Positions 8,964 through 18,979 of a stretch of DNA of 64,000 nt are shown one piece after another. How positions within the stretch are numbered: the stretch's first letter is position 1; each line of letters begins with the position of its first letter. Source of the stretch: Methylobacterium sp. (lineage in GTDB: Bacteria; Pseudomonadota; Alphaproteobacteria; Rhizobiales; Beijerinckiaceae); NCBI GenBank assembly GCA_020253445.1, contig JADCBP010000009.1, positions 124,001-188,000 on the forward strand. The letters are read 5' to 3'. A program made the position numbers and the translations under genes. The notes under the pieces were generated by a model that was not told where the DNA came from, searched no databases, and saw only the letters and a program-made list of their open reading frames with translations.

Positions 8964-9955
8964 CAATAGACGGGGCGCACGGGCTTGCCGGTCTGCGCGG
9001 ATTCGGTTGCGGCATCGGCGAGCACCTGGGCCTTCAGCCCGTCAATGCCCGAGGGCGATGGCTGGATCCCCTTCACCATGCAATCGAGAAACGCCGCGAG
9101 TTCGGCGCGATAGGCGGCGGCATAGCGCTCGAGGAAGAAGGGCAGGACGGGATCGGCGCGAAAGCCCCGGGCATCGGCGGTCTCCACCGTGGTCAGCGGC
9201 ACGTTCCGGGCCCGCAACATGCCCTTTTCGCCGTGCACCTCGAAGCGCTGGTCGTAGCCGTAGCTCGCGCGGCGGGAATTCGAGATCTGCGCGATCTTGC
9301 CGGATGCCGTTTTCAACAGGACGGCGGCGGTATCGACATCGCCCGCTTGCCCGATCGCCGGATCGACGAGGCAGGAGGCCACTGCATGCACCTCCACCGG
9401 GTCTTCGCCGAGAAGGAAGCGGGCCATGTCGAGATCATGGATCATCATGTCGCGGAACAGCCCGCCCGAACGCCTCACATATTCCACCGGCGGCGGACCG
9501 GGATCGCGCGAGAGAATCGTGACCAGCTCGATCTTGCCGACATCACCGGCCACGAGGCGGCGCCTGGCTTCCGCGAAATTGGGGTCGAACCGGCGGTTGA
9601 AGCCGATCATCAGCGGCTTGCCCGAGACTTCGACCGTCTTGAGGCAGGCCCGGATGCGATCGGAGGAGAGGTCCACCGGTTTTTCGCAGAAAACGGCCTT
9701 TCCGGCCTTCACGGCTTCCTCGATGAAATCGGCGTGGGTGTCGGTGGGCGAACAGATCATCACGCCGGCAATGGCCGGGTCCGCCAGCATCGCCTCGCGG
9801 CTGGTGGCCTTGGTGCCGAGTTCGTTGGCAAGGCTCTCCGCCGCCGGGGCGAGCGCGTCGCTCACCGCCAGCAATCGGGCCCCCTTCGAAGCCGCGACAT
9901 TTCCCGCGTGGATGCGCCCGATGCGCCCCGCGCCGATGATACCCAGTCCGATCAC
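8963..9955 (-). CDS. iolG: Gfo/Idh/MocA oxidoreductase, probable inositol 2-dehydrogenase
   Basis: NAD(P)-dependent dehydrogenase of 330 residues. The N-terminal Rossmann motif GIIGAGRIGRIHAGN begins five residues after the chosen GTG start at 9955, as in IolG proteins; a GGGGA ribosome-binding site precedes it. The catalytic EKP lysine lies near residue 95, and the second-domain motif MMIHDLDMARFLLG carries the conserved Asp and His of inositol dehydrogenases. The reaction expected is myo- (or scyllo-)inositol to the 2-keto-inosose. It is the first gene of the minus-strand unit and overlaps the phosphatase gene. Specificity within Gfo/Idh/MocA cannot be settled by eye, but the adjacent divergent iolC supports inositol. 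Confidence 0.85.
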   Translation of the reverse strand: MIGLGIIGAGRIGRIHAGNVAASKGARLLAVSDALAPAAESLANELGTKATSREAMLADPAIAGVMICSPTDTHADFIEEAVKAGKAVFCEKPVDLSSDRIRACLKTVEVSGKPLMIGFNRRFDPNFAEARRRLVAGDVGKIELVTILSRDPGPPPVEYVRRSGGLFRDMMIHDLDMARFLLGEDPVEVHAVASCLVDPAIGQAGDVDTAAVLLKTASGKIAQISNSRRASYGYDQRFEVHGEKGMLRARNVPLTTVETADARGFRADPVLPFFLERYAAAYRAELAAFLDCMVKGIQPSPSGIDGLKAQVLADAATESAQTGKPVRPVY

Positions 9956-10082
9956 GAAAATTTTTCCCCGCAGGCTGACGATCTGTTTCGGTTTTTCCGG
10001 AAGACTAGAATTGGAACGGGACTCACGCAATGCTCGCGCGCCGATAATCTCAGCCGGCAAAGGGCGCGAATGGGGAAACACG
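9956..10082. promoter_or_regulatory. Divergent promoter region between iolG and the SDR-iolC unit
   Basis: This 127-bp gap must hold the promoters of both divergent units. It contains the 8-bp palindrome TTCCGGAA at 9995-10002 and a further GGAA about 10 bases on. Inositol regulators of rhizobia are reported to use GGAA/TTCC-type half-sites, so this could be an operator. No clear -35/-10 pair was found. Confidence 0.35.
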
Positions 10083-10895
10083 ATGGCTGCAGGCGCGGGT
10101 CGGCTTTCAGGCAGGATCGCAGTGGTGACGGGTGCGACGCAGGGACTGGGCGAAGCCATCGCCCGCGCCTTTGCGGCAGCGGGTGCCGCCGGGCTTTGCC
10201 TGACCGGGCGAAACGCCGCCCGTGGCGCGCGCATCCGGGATGAACTCGCCCGCCAGGGAACGGCTTCGATCTTCGTGCAGGCTGATCTTTCGAGGATGGA
10301 CGATGTCCGCTCGGTGATCGCGGCGGCGGATCACCGGTTCGGCCGGGTGGATGTGCTGGTGAACGCGGCGGGGCTGACCGATCGCGGCACCATCTTCGAC
10401 ACCACGCAGGAGCGGTTTGACGAACTCTTCGCGGTCAATGTTCGCGCGCCGTTCTTCCTCGCGCAGGATGCCGTGACGATCATGGCGCGCGAGAGGATCG
10501 CAGGCTCGATCATCAATATCCAGTCGATGTCCGCGCATGGCGGGCAGCCCTTCCTTTCAGCCTATTCCTCCACGAAGGGCGCGCTGGCGACGCTGACGCG
10601 CAACCTCGCCCATGCGCTGGTTAAGCACCGGATTCGCGTCAACGGCCTCAATATCGGCTGGATGCACACGCCCGGCGAGGAGCGCGTGATGCGCCTCTAC
10701 CATGGCGCGCAGGATGGCTGGCTGGAACAGGCGGTGAAGGATCGGCCCTTCGGTCGTCTCATCAGCCCCGAGGAGGTGGCGCGGGCCTGCCTCTATCTGG
10801 CGAGCGACGAATCCGGCCTGATGACCGGCTCGAATATCGATTTTGATCAAACCATTGTCGGGATCGGCGCCGATCCCCTCGAACCGGGGATTTAG
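10083..10895 (+). CDS. Short-chain dehydrogenase/reductase of the inositol locus
   Basis: Classical SDR of 270 residues. The cofactor motif TGATQGLGEA is near residue 20, NAAG near 95, the catalytic Ser in INIQSMSAHG near 143 and YSSTK near 156-160. The ATG at 10083 follows GGGGA at a proper distance. The gene diverges from iolG and ends one base before the iolC ATG, so the two are co-transcribed. In inositol loci such SDRs may oxidise isomeric inositols or inosose derivatives; the exact substrate cannot be read from the sequence. Confidence 0.85.
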   Translation: MAAGAGRLSGRIAVVTGATQGLGEAIARAFAAAGAAGLCLTGRNAARGARIRDELARQGTASIFVQADLSRMDDVRSVIAAADHRFGRVDVLVNAAGLTDRGTIFDTTQERFDELFAVNVRAPFFLAQDAVTIMARERIAGSIINIQSMSAHGGQPFLSAYSSTKGALATLTRNLAHALVKHRIRVNGLNIGWMHTPGEERVMRLYHGAQDGWLEQAVKDRPFGRLISPEEVARACLYLASDESGLMTGSNIDFDQTIVGIGADPLEPGI

Positions 10896-10896
10896 G

Positions 10897-12747
10897 ATGA
10901 AGGATCTCGATCTCGTTACCATCGGCCGCTCTTCGGTGGATCTCTATGGCCAGCAGATCGGCGGACGGCTGGAGGATATGGCGAGTTTCGTGAAGGCGGT
11001 CGGGGGCTGTCCGGCCAACATCGCCATCGGCGCGGCCCGTCTCGGTTTGAAAACCGCGCTGATTTCCCGCGTCGGTGACGAGGCGATGGGCCGCTTCATC
11101 CGCGAGCAGCTCCTGCGCGAGGGTGTCTCGGTCGACGGCCTTGCGACCGATCCGCATCGCCTGACCGCGCTGGTGCTGCTTGGCGTGCGCGACCAGGAAA
11201 CCTTCCCGCTGATCTTCTACCGCACGGATTGCGCCGATGCCGCGCTCGACGAGAGCGATATCACCCGCGATCTCATCGCCCGCTCGCGTGCCGTGCTGGT
11301 CACCGGCACGCATTTCGCCAAGGCGAACAGCGATGCCGCGCAGAAGAAGGCCATTCGCCTCGCGCGGGAAACCGGCGCGAAAGTGATCCTCGACATCGAT
11401 TACCGCCCCAATCTCTGGGGGCTGGCCGGGCATGGGGCAGGGGATAGACGTTACATCCCGTCCGATCAGGTCAGTGCCCATCTCGCGGGCATCCTGCCGG
11501 ATTGCGATCTGATCGTCGGCACGGAGGAGGAACTCCACATCGCCGGCGGCACCACGGATACGATCGCGGCATTGAAGGCCATCCGCAAGCTCGCGCCCGG
11601 GGCGCTGATCGTGGCAAAGCGCGGCGCCGAGGGCTGCGCGGCTTTCCCCGAGGCCATCCCGGCGAGCCTCGACGAGGGCATTCGCGGGCCGGGCTTCCCG
11701 GTCGAGGTTTACAATGTGCTGGGCGCGGGCGATGCCTTCATGGCCGGTTTCCTCTCGGGCTGGCTGCGCGACGCGCCGCTCGAAACCTGCTGCACCTATG
11801 CGAATGCCTGCGGCGCCATGGCGGTTTCGCGCCTGCTGTGCTCGCCCGAATATCCCGGCACGAAGGAATTGATGCATTTCCTCGCGCATGGCTCAAGCCA
11901 CCATGCCTTGCGTTTCGATGCCGTGCTCAATCACCTGCACCATGCCACGACACGTCGCCCCGTGCCGCGGAAGCTTGCGATCCTCTCGATTGATCACGGC
12001 TTCCAGGATTTCGAGCAATATGGCAAGGGCCGGCATGTCGATGCGGGGCGCGTCGCCTATTTCAAGACGCTGGCGGTGAAGGCGGCCGCGGAAGCCGGCG
12101 CGCAATTCAAGGAGCGAAACGGGCTCGGCGTCGGCATGTTCCTCGACGGCATGCTCGGCCGGGAAGCCTTGTTCCGAGCCGAGGATCACGATTTCTGGAT
12201 CGCCCGGCAGCTGCCGCATGGCGAGCGCGTCCGCCTCACGGAATGGCCAATGCGGCAGGTTGCGAAGCTCATCGCCAATGGCCGCTCGGATGCGCGCACG
12301 CCCTACAGCCAGCATGTCTCCGAGATCCGGCAGGTCTTCGCGGCCGCGCAGGCCCTGGGCCGGGAAGTGCTGATCGAGGCGCTGCCACCCGAGGGGGAAA
12401 CCACGGCGATGATGCTCGAGCGCCTCTATGGCGAGGGGCTGAAGGCCGATTACTGGCTCATCGAATTGCAGCACGATGCCGCTGCCTGGGCTGCCATCGA
12501 TGCGGTGATCGGGGCGCAGGACCCGCTCTGCCGGGGCGTGATCGTGATTGCCCGCAACGCCCAATCCGGCCCGGACCTGAAGAAGGCGGGTCGCCAGCCG
12601 CGTGTGATGGGCTTCGTGGGCGGGCGCTCGGTCTTCGGCGTGGCCTTCCGGCTCTGGCTGGGCGGGGATATCGATGATGTCGCGGCCATTACCCTCATGA
12701 AGAAGCAGTTGCAGCATTTTGCGGCCGACTTCGCGGGTGAAGGCTGA
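10897..12747 (+). CDS. iolC: 5-dehydro-2-deoxygluconokinase fused to a DUF2090 domain
   Basis: Two-domain protein of 616 residues. Residues 1 to about 320 are a PfkB-family sugar kinase with GGCPANIAIGAARLG and the catalytic-base motif GAGDAFMAGFL. From about 330 onward the protein is a DUF2090 domain, related to the IolJ-type aldolase fold, starting at PRKLAILSIDHGFQDF. IolC phosphorylates 2-deoxy-5-keto-D-gluconate; the second domain is thought to cleave the product to malonate semialdehyde and DHAP. This fusion is common in proteobacterial inositol clusters. The ATG at 10897 is one base after the SDR stop. The usual partners iolD, iolE and iolB are not downstream, so either they lie elsewhere or the pathway here is different. 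Confidence 0.92.
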   Translation: MKDLDLVTIGRSSVDLYGQQIGGRLEDMASFVKAVGGCPANIAIGAARLGLKTALISRVGDEAMGRFIREQLLREGVSVDGLATDPHRLTALVLLGVRDQETFPLIFYRTDCADAALDESDITRDLIARSRAVLVTGTHFAKANSDAAQKKAIRLARETGAKVILDIDYRPNLWGLAGHGAGDRRYIPSDQVSAHLAGILPDCDLIVGTEEELHIAGGTTDTIAALKAIRKLAPGALIVAKRGAEGCAAFPEAIPASLDEGIRGPGFPVEVYNVLGAGDAFMAGFLSGWLRDAPLETCCTYANACGAMAVSRLLCSPEYPGTKELMHFLAHGSSHHALRFDAVLNHLHHATTRRPVPRKLAILSIDHGFQDFEQYGKGRHVDAGRVAYFKTLAVKAAAEAGAQFKERNGLGVGMFLDGMLGREALFRAEDHDFWIARQLPHGERVRLTEWPMRQVAKLIANGRSDARTPYSQHVSEIRQVFAAAQALGREVLIEALPPEGETTAMMLERLYGEGLKADYWLIELQHDAAAWAAIDAVIGAQDPLCRGVIVIARNAQSGPDLKKAGRQPRVMGFVGGRSVFGVAFRLWLGGDIDDVAAITLMKKQLQHFAADFAGEG

Positions 12748-13090
12748 ATCTCCGGGCCAGGCCATGCCGCTTCCGGTGGCGCAGCCTCTTCTGATGCATC
12801 GACGCCAGATACCCTCGACATGCATCGAGAACGATGTTCCGTTCGGGTGCCGCTCGATGCGTGCCGCGGGCGAGGAGATGGGGCTCTCCTTCGTGGAGCG
12901 CGGCAGCATCCTTGCGCGGCCGTGAGAGGATTCCGCGAGATTTCACCGGTTTTGGCTTAAAGGCTCCCTGTTCTCGACGATCTTGGTGAACCAGACGCTG
13001 CGAAACAGGCGCGTCATGGGCCGAGGTTTAGACCTTCCTTTGACCAGCCGGGCCTACACGATGCTCTCCCGCCAGAGTGAGGAGGCATCC
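12748..13090. other. Gap between iolC and the secreted hypothetical gene
   Basis: 343 bp without a convincing gene. An open frame at 12763-12925 (plus) could encode about 53 residues but has no good ribosome-binding site and no family I recognise. No iolD, iolE or iolB remnant was recognised. A good GAGGAGG site near the right edge belongs to the next gene. Confidence 0.5.
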
Positions 13091-14836
13091 ATGCCGTGGG
13101 TTCGGATATCGTGTTTGCGGAAACGCCTGGCCGCGCTGGGCTGCATTCTCGTGGGCCTTCCGAGCCTTTACGGTTTCCCGCCCCTGATCGCGGCCGATGA
13201 GCCTGCGCTCACGCTCCGCATCGATCTCAGTGATCGGTCGCGCTGGCGGGTGGAATGGAGGCAGGCGCAGGATACAAGGCTTCAGCGCCGTGACTGGCCG
13301 GAAGAGCCGTTCCTGCGTGAGGGGCTCGCACGCCTCGAACGCTTCTGGCCGGAGGCACCGCGTCAAGCCGCGCTGGGAGCGCGGACAACCGATCAGCTGC
13401 ATGATGGCGATGTCGCGCCGCGCCCATCCGCCCGGCAAGGCGCATTCTGGCTCAGCCCCTTGGCTGCCGGGCAGGGGCTCGACCAGACTTTCGCCTTTCC
13501 GCCCGAGATGGGCGGCGGCCAGGTGGTGATCGAGATTGTCGGCCATGCCGAAGGGATCGGCATCGAGTATAGTGGCCTGCGGCTGACTTCGCCGGTGATT
13601 CCCGGCCATGCGATCCGGCTCACGGGGCAGATCGCGACCACGCAGCACCGTTCGGGCGGAATGATCGGCGCGCTGCGTTTGCACCTTTCGAGCCATGCCA
13701 GCCCGGAGGCGCTGGCCGCGGCCATTCGCGCGCCATTCGATCTGCCGGGGCCGCCCATCACCGGGAAGCCCCCCATTCCCGATCGTGCGGAACTTGCGCG
13801 CCTCATGGCGTCGCTGGGTGCGCACGGACTGACCGGTTCCGGTTTCGCCCGGCCAGCCCCGGGCGGGAATGGCCCTGCATGGTCGCCGGAAGAACAGCGC
13901 GCGCTTGCGCCGCTGGAGCGCGCGATGCTGCTGCAGGGTGAAATCCTGCGCCGGGGCTGGACCAGCCATCTGGTGCTGTCGAACCGTCGCTCTCTTCCCG
14001 CGCTGACCCTGCGGCCGGCCTTCCTGTTCGACACGGTGATGGTCGAGGTGCCGCAGGCTCGGCTATTGCTCGATCCCTCGCGCCAGCTGCTGCTCGATTC
14101 CGATGTGCCGCACCCGGATCTCGGCGGAAAACACGCGCTGGTTCTTGCAGCATCCGGGCCGGAACTGCGCGCTTTCCGGATGCTCAGGCCCGCAGATCAG
14201 CATGTGGTCGTGCGGGCGGAACTCAGTCTCGATCATCACGGCACGATCAACGGCCATTCACGCACCGAAGTTCGAGGGGCGGCCCGCCCGATCCTCGCCA
14301 ATCTCACGCAGCGGCTGGGTCAACAGAATGATGCGATGCAGGATCTGCTGCGACGCCAGGGCCTTGTCGGCACGGCCCGGCTTGGGCCCAGCGAGCAGGA
14401 TGACAACAGCCTCAGTCAGCATCTGGAATTCCGGCTGGAGAACCGGATGCGCGGTTCGGTGCGGATGCCGATCCATGCCGGCGGCGGTCCGCGCCTCTAC
14501 CGGGCGCCGCTTTCGCACCTTCTGCCCGCCCTTCAGGCCGGCAGCGAGGTCGCCGTCACCTGCCAGCCGATGCGGCTCGAACAGGATATCGTGATGCATC
14601 TGCCCGATCGGCGCAGCCTGCTCGATGTTCCGCCCGATCTCCATGTGGAAGCAGCGCATTCGCGCTACCTGGCGATCTATCGCCTTGAATCGACGCATCT
14701 ATATATCCGTCGGCTCCTGGAACTCGATCCGCCTGGCGCAACGTGCCCGGCCGGACTGATCCGCGAGATGGCGCCCGTCCTGCGCGCGGCCGGGCTTGAT
14801 TTCGATCGCCCGCTCAATCTGCGTCTTTCGCCGTGA
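13091..14836 (+). CDS. Secreted protein with a degenerate transglutaminase-like (DUF3857-type) core
   Basis: Predicted export product of 581 residues with an N-terminal signal peptide (basic start, hydrophobic 11-27, cleavage near Ala-Ala-Asp at about 34-36). The ATG at 13091 follows a GAGGAGG site. The middle (about residues 275-370) resembles the tail of a transglutaminase fold as found in DUF3857 proteins: an Arg-Gly-Trp helix, then PALTLRPAFLFDTVMVEV, LLLDPSRQ, and DLGGKHALVLAASGPEL. The His that normally follows the Phe is replaced by Asp, and no catalytic Cys is apparent. This suggests a non-enzymatic or altered member. The C-terminal 200 residues look like the beta-rich domain of that family. 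It stands alone between iolC and a divergently read DUF2177 gene. Function unknown. Confidence 0.7.
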   Translation: MPWVRISCLRKRLAALGCILVGLPSLYGFPPLIAADEPALTLRIDLSDRSRWRVEWRQAQDTRLQRRDWPEEPFLREGLARLERFWPEAPRQAALGARTTDQLHDGDVAPRPSARQGAFWLSPLAAGQGLDQTFAFPPEMGGGQVVIEIVGHAEGIGIEYSGLRLTSPVIPGHAIRLTGQIATTQHRSGGMIGALRLHLSSHASPEALAAAIRAPFDLPGPPITGKPPIPDRAELARLMASLGAHGLTGSGFARPAPGGNGPAWSPEEQRALAPLERAMLLQGEILRRGWTSHLVLSNRRSLPALTLRPAFLFDTVMVEVPQARLLLDPSRQLLLDSDVPHPDLGGKHALVLAASGPELRAFRMLRPADQHVVVRAELSLDHHGTINGHSRTEVRGAARPILANLTQRLGQQNDAMQDLLRRQGLVGTARLGPSEQDDNSLSQHLEFRLENRMRGSVRMPIHAGGGPRLYRAPLSHLLPALQAGSEVAVTCQPMRLEQDIVMHLPDRRSLLDVPPDLHVEAAHSRYLAIYRLESTHLYIRRLLELDPPGATCPAGLIREMAPVLRAAGLDFDRPLNLRLSP

Positions 14837-14845
14837 GGCCGGCGC

Positions 14846-15256
14846 TCAATCGAACCAGCCCGCCAGGCGCCCCACGCCAAGGGAAGAGCCGGTCACGATC
14901 GCGGAGACGGTCGCGCCCCAGGCCATGTCCACGAGGGCGATGCGCGGGCCAAACCCCTTCAGGACCGCCCAGTTCGTAAGATCATAGGTGCCATAGGCGA
15001 CCAGGCCGAAGAAAAAGCCCATCGCAATCGCCTTGCCGATCTGCCCGTTTTCGGCGCCGGGCAGGATGACGAAAACCATCATGCCCGCAAGATAGAGAAT
15101 GTAGAACATTCCTGCGGCCATCAGGTCAGGCTGGGGTTTCAGCAGCGCCCCGATCTCCGCCTGATAGAATCCGCGCGCGATGACCAGCAGCCACAGCATG
15201 TCCAGGATGAGATACACAATGGCCGCGACGGCGAGCAGACCCAGCGTGATTTTCAT
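14846..15256 (-). CDS. DUF2177 family small membrane protein
   Basis: Inner-membrane protein of 136 residues with four hydrophobic segments. The pattern YLILDMLWLLVIARGFYQ at the start and MGFFFGLVAYGTYDLTNWA in the middle matches the DUF2177 (PF09945) family as I remember it. No function is established. It faces the secreted hypothetical gene tail to tail, with 9 bp between the stops. Confidence 0.85.
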   Translation of the reverse strand: MKITLGLLAVAAIVYLILDMLWLLVIARGFYQAEIGALLKPQPDLMAAGMFYILYLAGMMVFVILPGAENGQIGKAIAMGFFFGLVAYGTYDLTNWAVLKGFGPRIALVDMAWGATVSAIVTGSSLGVGRLAGWFD

Positions 15257-15344
15257 GGCGACCCGGCTTTCGGAAAGAGTGAGCTTGATGCTCTCCTACG
15301 CATGGGGCGTCCGAAAGGTTTTGGTCGAACGCCTCGTTCGACCA

Positions 15345-15413
15345 TTTTTCCTCCCCAGCTTTTCCCTCCCCAGCTTTTTCCTCCTCAGGTTTTTCCTCCT
15401 CAGGTTTTTCCTG
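15345..15413. repeat. Degenerate 15-bp tandem repeat upstream of ureD
   Basis: Four and a partial fifth copies of a pyrimidine-rich unit TTTTTCCTCCYCAGS occupy 15345-15413; two adjacent copies at 15375-15389 and 15390-15404 are identical. One strand is almost purine-free. The repeat ends about 45 bases before the ureD start and lies in the presumed leader or promoter of the urease operon. Confidence 0.8.
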
Positions 15414-15456
15414 GCCCGCTGCGTGCATGGCAGGGAAGCAGTTCTGCGGGATATCC

Positions 15457-16359
15457 ATGCTCCTTGATTTCACATCCCTTGCTGGCCGTGCACCATCCGT
15501 GGCCGCGGGCCATGATTTGCCCTCCTGCCTGCGTGTCGAGGCCCGCATGAGCCTCGCGGTGGGGCTGGAAGCGGGGCGTCTGCGCGTCACGGACCGGCAC
15601 GAGGCCGGGGCCTTCCGCTTTCGGATGCCCCGCCGCACGCCCGATGCGATCGAGGCGCTGATGGTGAATGTCGCCGGTGGGCTCGCGGGCGGGGACCGGC
15701 TGAGCCTCATGGCGCGAGCGGGAGAGGGCGCCTCGCTCGTCATTGGCAGTGCTGCGGCGGAGCGCATCTATCGCTCGGGTGGCGACACCACGCGGATATC
15801 CATCGCGCTTGCGGTCGAGCCCGGCGCGCGGCTTGTCTGGGTTCCGGCTGAAACGGTGATCCATCGAGGGGCACGCCTCACGCGCGAATTCTCGCTCTCG
15901 GTCGCGCCGGATGCGCGGCTTCTCGCGGGCGAGATGGTGCAGTTGGGCCGCGTCGCGAGCGGGGAGCGCTTCACGGCGGGGACATGGCGGGACCTCTGGC
16001 GCGTGCGGATCGGGGAACGGCTGGTGCTTGCCGAGGCGTTCCATCTCGAAGGCGAGCAGGCGCAGGCCGTCGGAAATCCCGGCGGATTGGCGGGTCATGC
16101 CTTTCTCGGAACCTTGCTGCTGGCCATGCCGGGAGCGGGTGAGCGCCTGCCGGCCATGCGCGCGGCGCTGACGGGCGAGCCCGGCGTCCATGCCGGTGCC
16201 ACCAGCCATTCCGGCCTTGTTCTTGCTCGCTTCCTGTCATCCGATGACGTGGCCCTGCGGCGTGCCTTCCTGGCGGCGCTGCGGGTTGCCGCCGGAGCCG
16301 ATCTGCCGCTCTCGCGGCTGCTTCTGTTGCAAGAGATGTCGAACCGAGGCCTTTCATGA
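15457..16359 (+). CDS. ureD: Urease accessory protein UreD (UreH)
   Basis: Scaffold protein of the UreD-UreF-UreG complex that loads nickel into apo-urease. The chosen start gives 300 residues, slightly longer than usual. Typical UreD features are the early [29 protein letters not shown] stretch (split here as [12 protein letters not shown] and [10 protein letters not shown]), ERIYRS and the EMVQLGR segment. The ATG at 15457 has GGGA five bases upstream; an in-frame ATG at 15427 lacks a site. It opens the urease operon and overlaps ureA by the ATGA of the ureA start. Confidence 0.93.
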   Translation: MLLDFTSLAGRAPSVAAGHDLPSCLRVEARMSLAVGLEAGRLRVTDRHEAGAFRFRMPRRTPDAIEALMVNVAGGLAGGDRLSLMARAGEGASLVIGSAAAERIYRSGGDTTRISIALAVEPGARLVWVPAETVIHRGARLTREFSLSVAPDARLLAGEMVQLGRVASGERFTAGTWRDLWRVRIGERLVLAEAFHLEGEQAQAVGNPGGLAGHAFLGTLLLAMPGAGERLPAMRAALTGEPGVHAGATSHSGLVLARFLSSDDVALRRAFLAALRVAAGADLPLSRLLLLQEMSNRGLS

Positions 16360-16658
16360 ATCTCTCCCCGCGCGAAAAGGACAAGCTGATCGTCGCCATG
16401 GCTGCGATGGTTGCGCGCCGCAGGCTCGAACGCGGCGTGAAGCTCAACCACCCGGAGGCGGTTGCGCTCATCACCGATCACGTGGTGGAAGGCGCGCGCG
16501 ATGGCCGATCCGTGGCCGAACTCATGGAATCCGCCGCGAAAATCCTGACGCGCGCGCAAGTCATGCCGGGCATCGCCGAGATGATCCACGATGTTCAGGT
16601 GGAAGCCACTTTCCCGGACGGCACGAAACTCGTGACCGTGCACGAACCCATTCGCTGA
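16356..16658 (+). CDS. ureA: Urease subunit gamma
   Basis: Smallest structural subunit of urease, 100 residues, which is the family length. It starts [20 protein letters not shown] and contains [18 protein letters not shown] and the C-terminal [17 protein letters not shown], all diagnostic. Urease hydrolyses urea to ammonia and carbamate in the cytoplasm. The ATG overlaps the ureD stop, so translation is coupled. Confidence 0.98.
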   Translation: MNLSPREKDKLIVAMAAMVARRRLERGVKLNHPEAVALITDHVVEGARDGRSVAELMESAAKILTRAQVMPGIAEMIHDVQVEATFPDGTKLVTVHEPIR

Positions 16659-16673
16659 AAAAGAGGCGTGTCG

Positions 16674-16904
16674 ATGAAAAAATATGCAGTTTGCCTTCTC
16701 ATGATGCTCCCGACGGCGGCGCTGGCCCACGCGGGTGACCACGGCCACTTCGATCTCGCCGCGCTGATCGCACATCTCTTCGAGCCGGATCACCTGTTCT
16801 TCGCGGCCGTGACGGTCATCGCGAGCATTCTCGCCTATCGCGCGGGGCGCCGGGCCGAGGCGCGTGCTCACCTGCGCAAGGATGCCGATCATGATCCCCG
16901 GTGA
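16674..16904 (+). CDS. Small exported/membrane protein between ureA and ureB
   Basis: 76 residues with a signal-like N-terminus ([18 protein letters not shown] then His-Ala-Gly), a His/Asp-rich stretch (HAGDHGHFD), a hydrophobic segment near 43-58 and a charged C-terminus rich in Arg, Ala and His. The ATG at 16674 follows AGAGG. It overlaps ureB by 14 bases, so it is part of the operon. The N-terminal His-Ala-Gly-Asp-His and [12 protein letters not shown] resemble the start of HupE/UreJ nickel permeases, which suggests a shortened relative or a metal-related envelope protein. Function is not established. Confidence 0.75.
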   Translation: MKKYAVCLLMMLPTAALAHAGDHGHFDLAALIAHLFEPDHLFFAAVTVIASILAYRAGRRAEARAHLRKDADHDPR

Positions 16905-17196
16905 AATCATCACGAAGGACGGCGAGATCGAGATGAATGGCGGGCGCGCGACGCTCCGGCTTAACGTGGCCAATACGGGCACGCGGCCCATTCAGGTGGG
17001 CTCGCATTACCATTTCTTCGAGGCGAACGCCGCCCTGAAGTTCGAGCGCGAGAAGGCCAGGGGCTTCCGGCTCGATATTCCCGCCGGCACCGCCGTCCGC
17101 TTCGAGCCGGGCCAGACCCGCGAGGTCATGCTGGTGGAGATCGCCGGGAAACGCGAGGTCTACGGCTTTCGCGGGCTGGTGATGGGGAAGGTGTGA
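16891..17196 (+). CDS. ureB: Urease subunit beta
   Basis: Structural subunit of urease, 101 residues from the ATG at 16891. It begins [16 protein letters not shown], the normal start, and holds [17 protein letters not shown] and [15 protein letters not shown]. An ATG at 16882 would add three residues. It begins inside the preceding small gene and ends one base before ureC. The alpha, beta and gamma chains are separate, as in most bacteria other than Helicobacter. Confidence 0.97.
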   Translation: MIPGEIITKDGEIEMNGGRATLRLNVANTGTRPIQVGSHYHFFEANAALKFEREKARGFRLDIPAGTAVRFEPGQTREVMLVEIAGKREVYGFRGLVMGKV

Positions 17197-17197
17197 C

Positions 17198-18910
<1,713 letters not shown>

Positions 18911-18979
18911 CCGGAGCATGGCTTCGCCTGAACAAACCGTGACTTGTGCTTCGCGGGATGTCGCGCCATCTCTCGGCCC

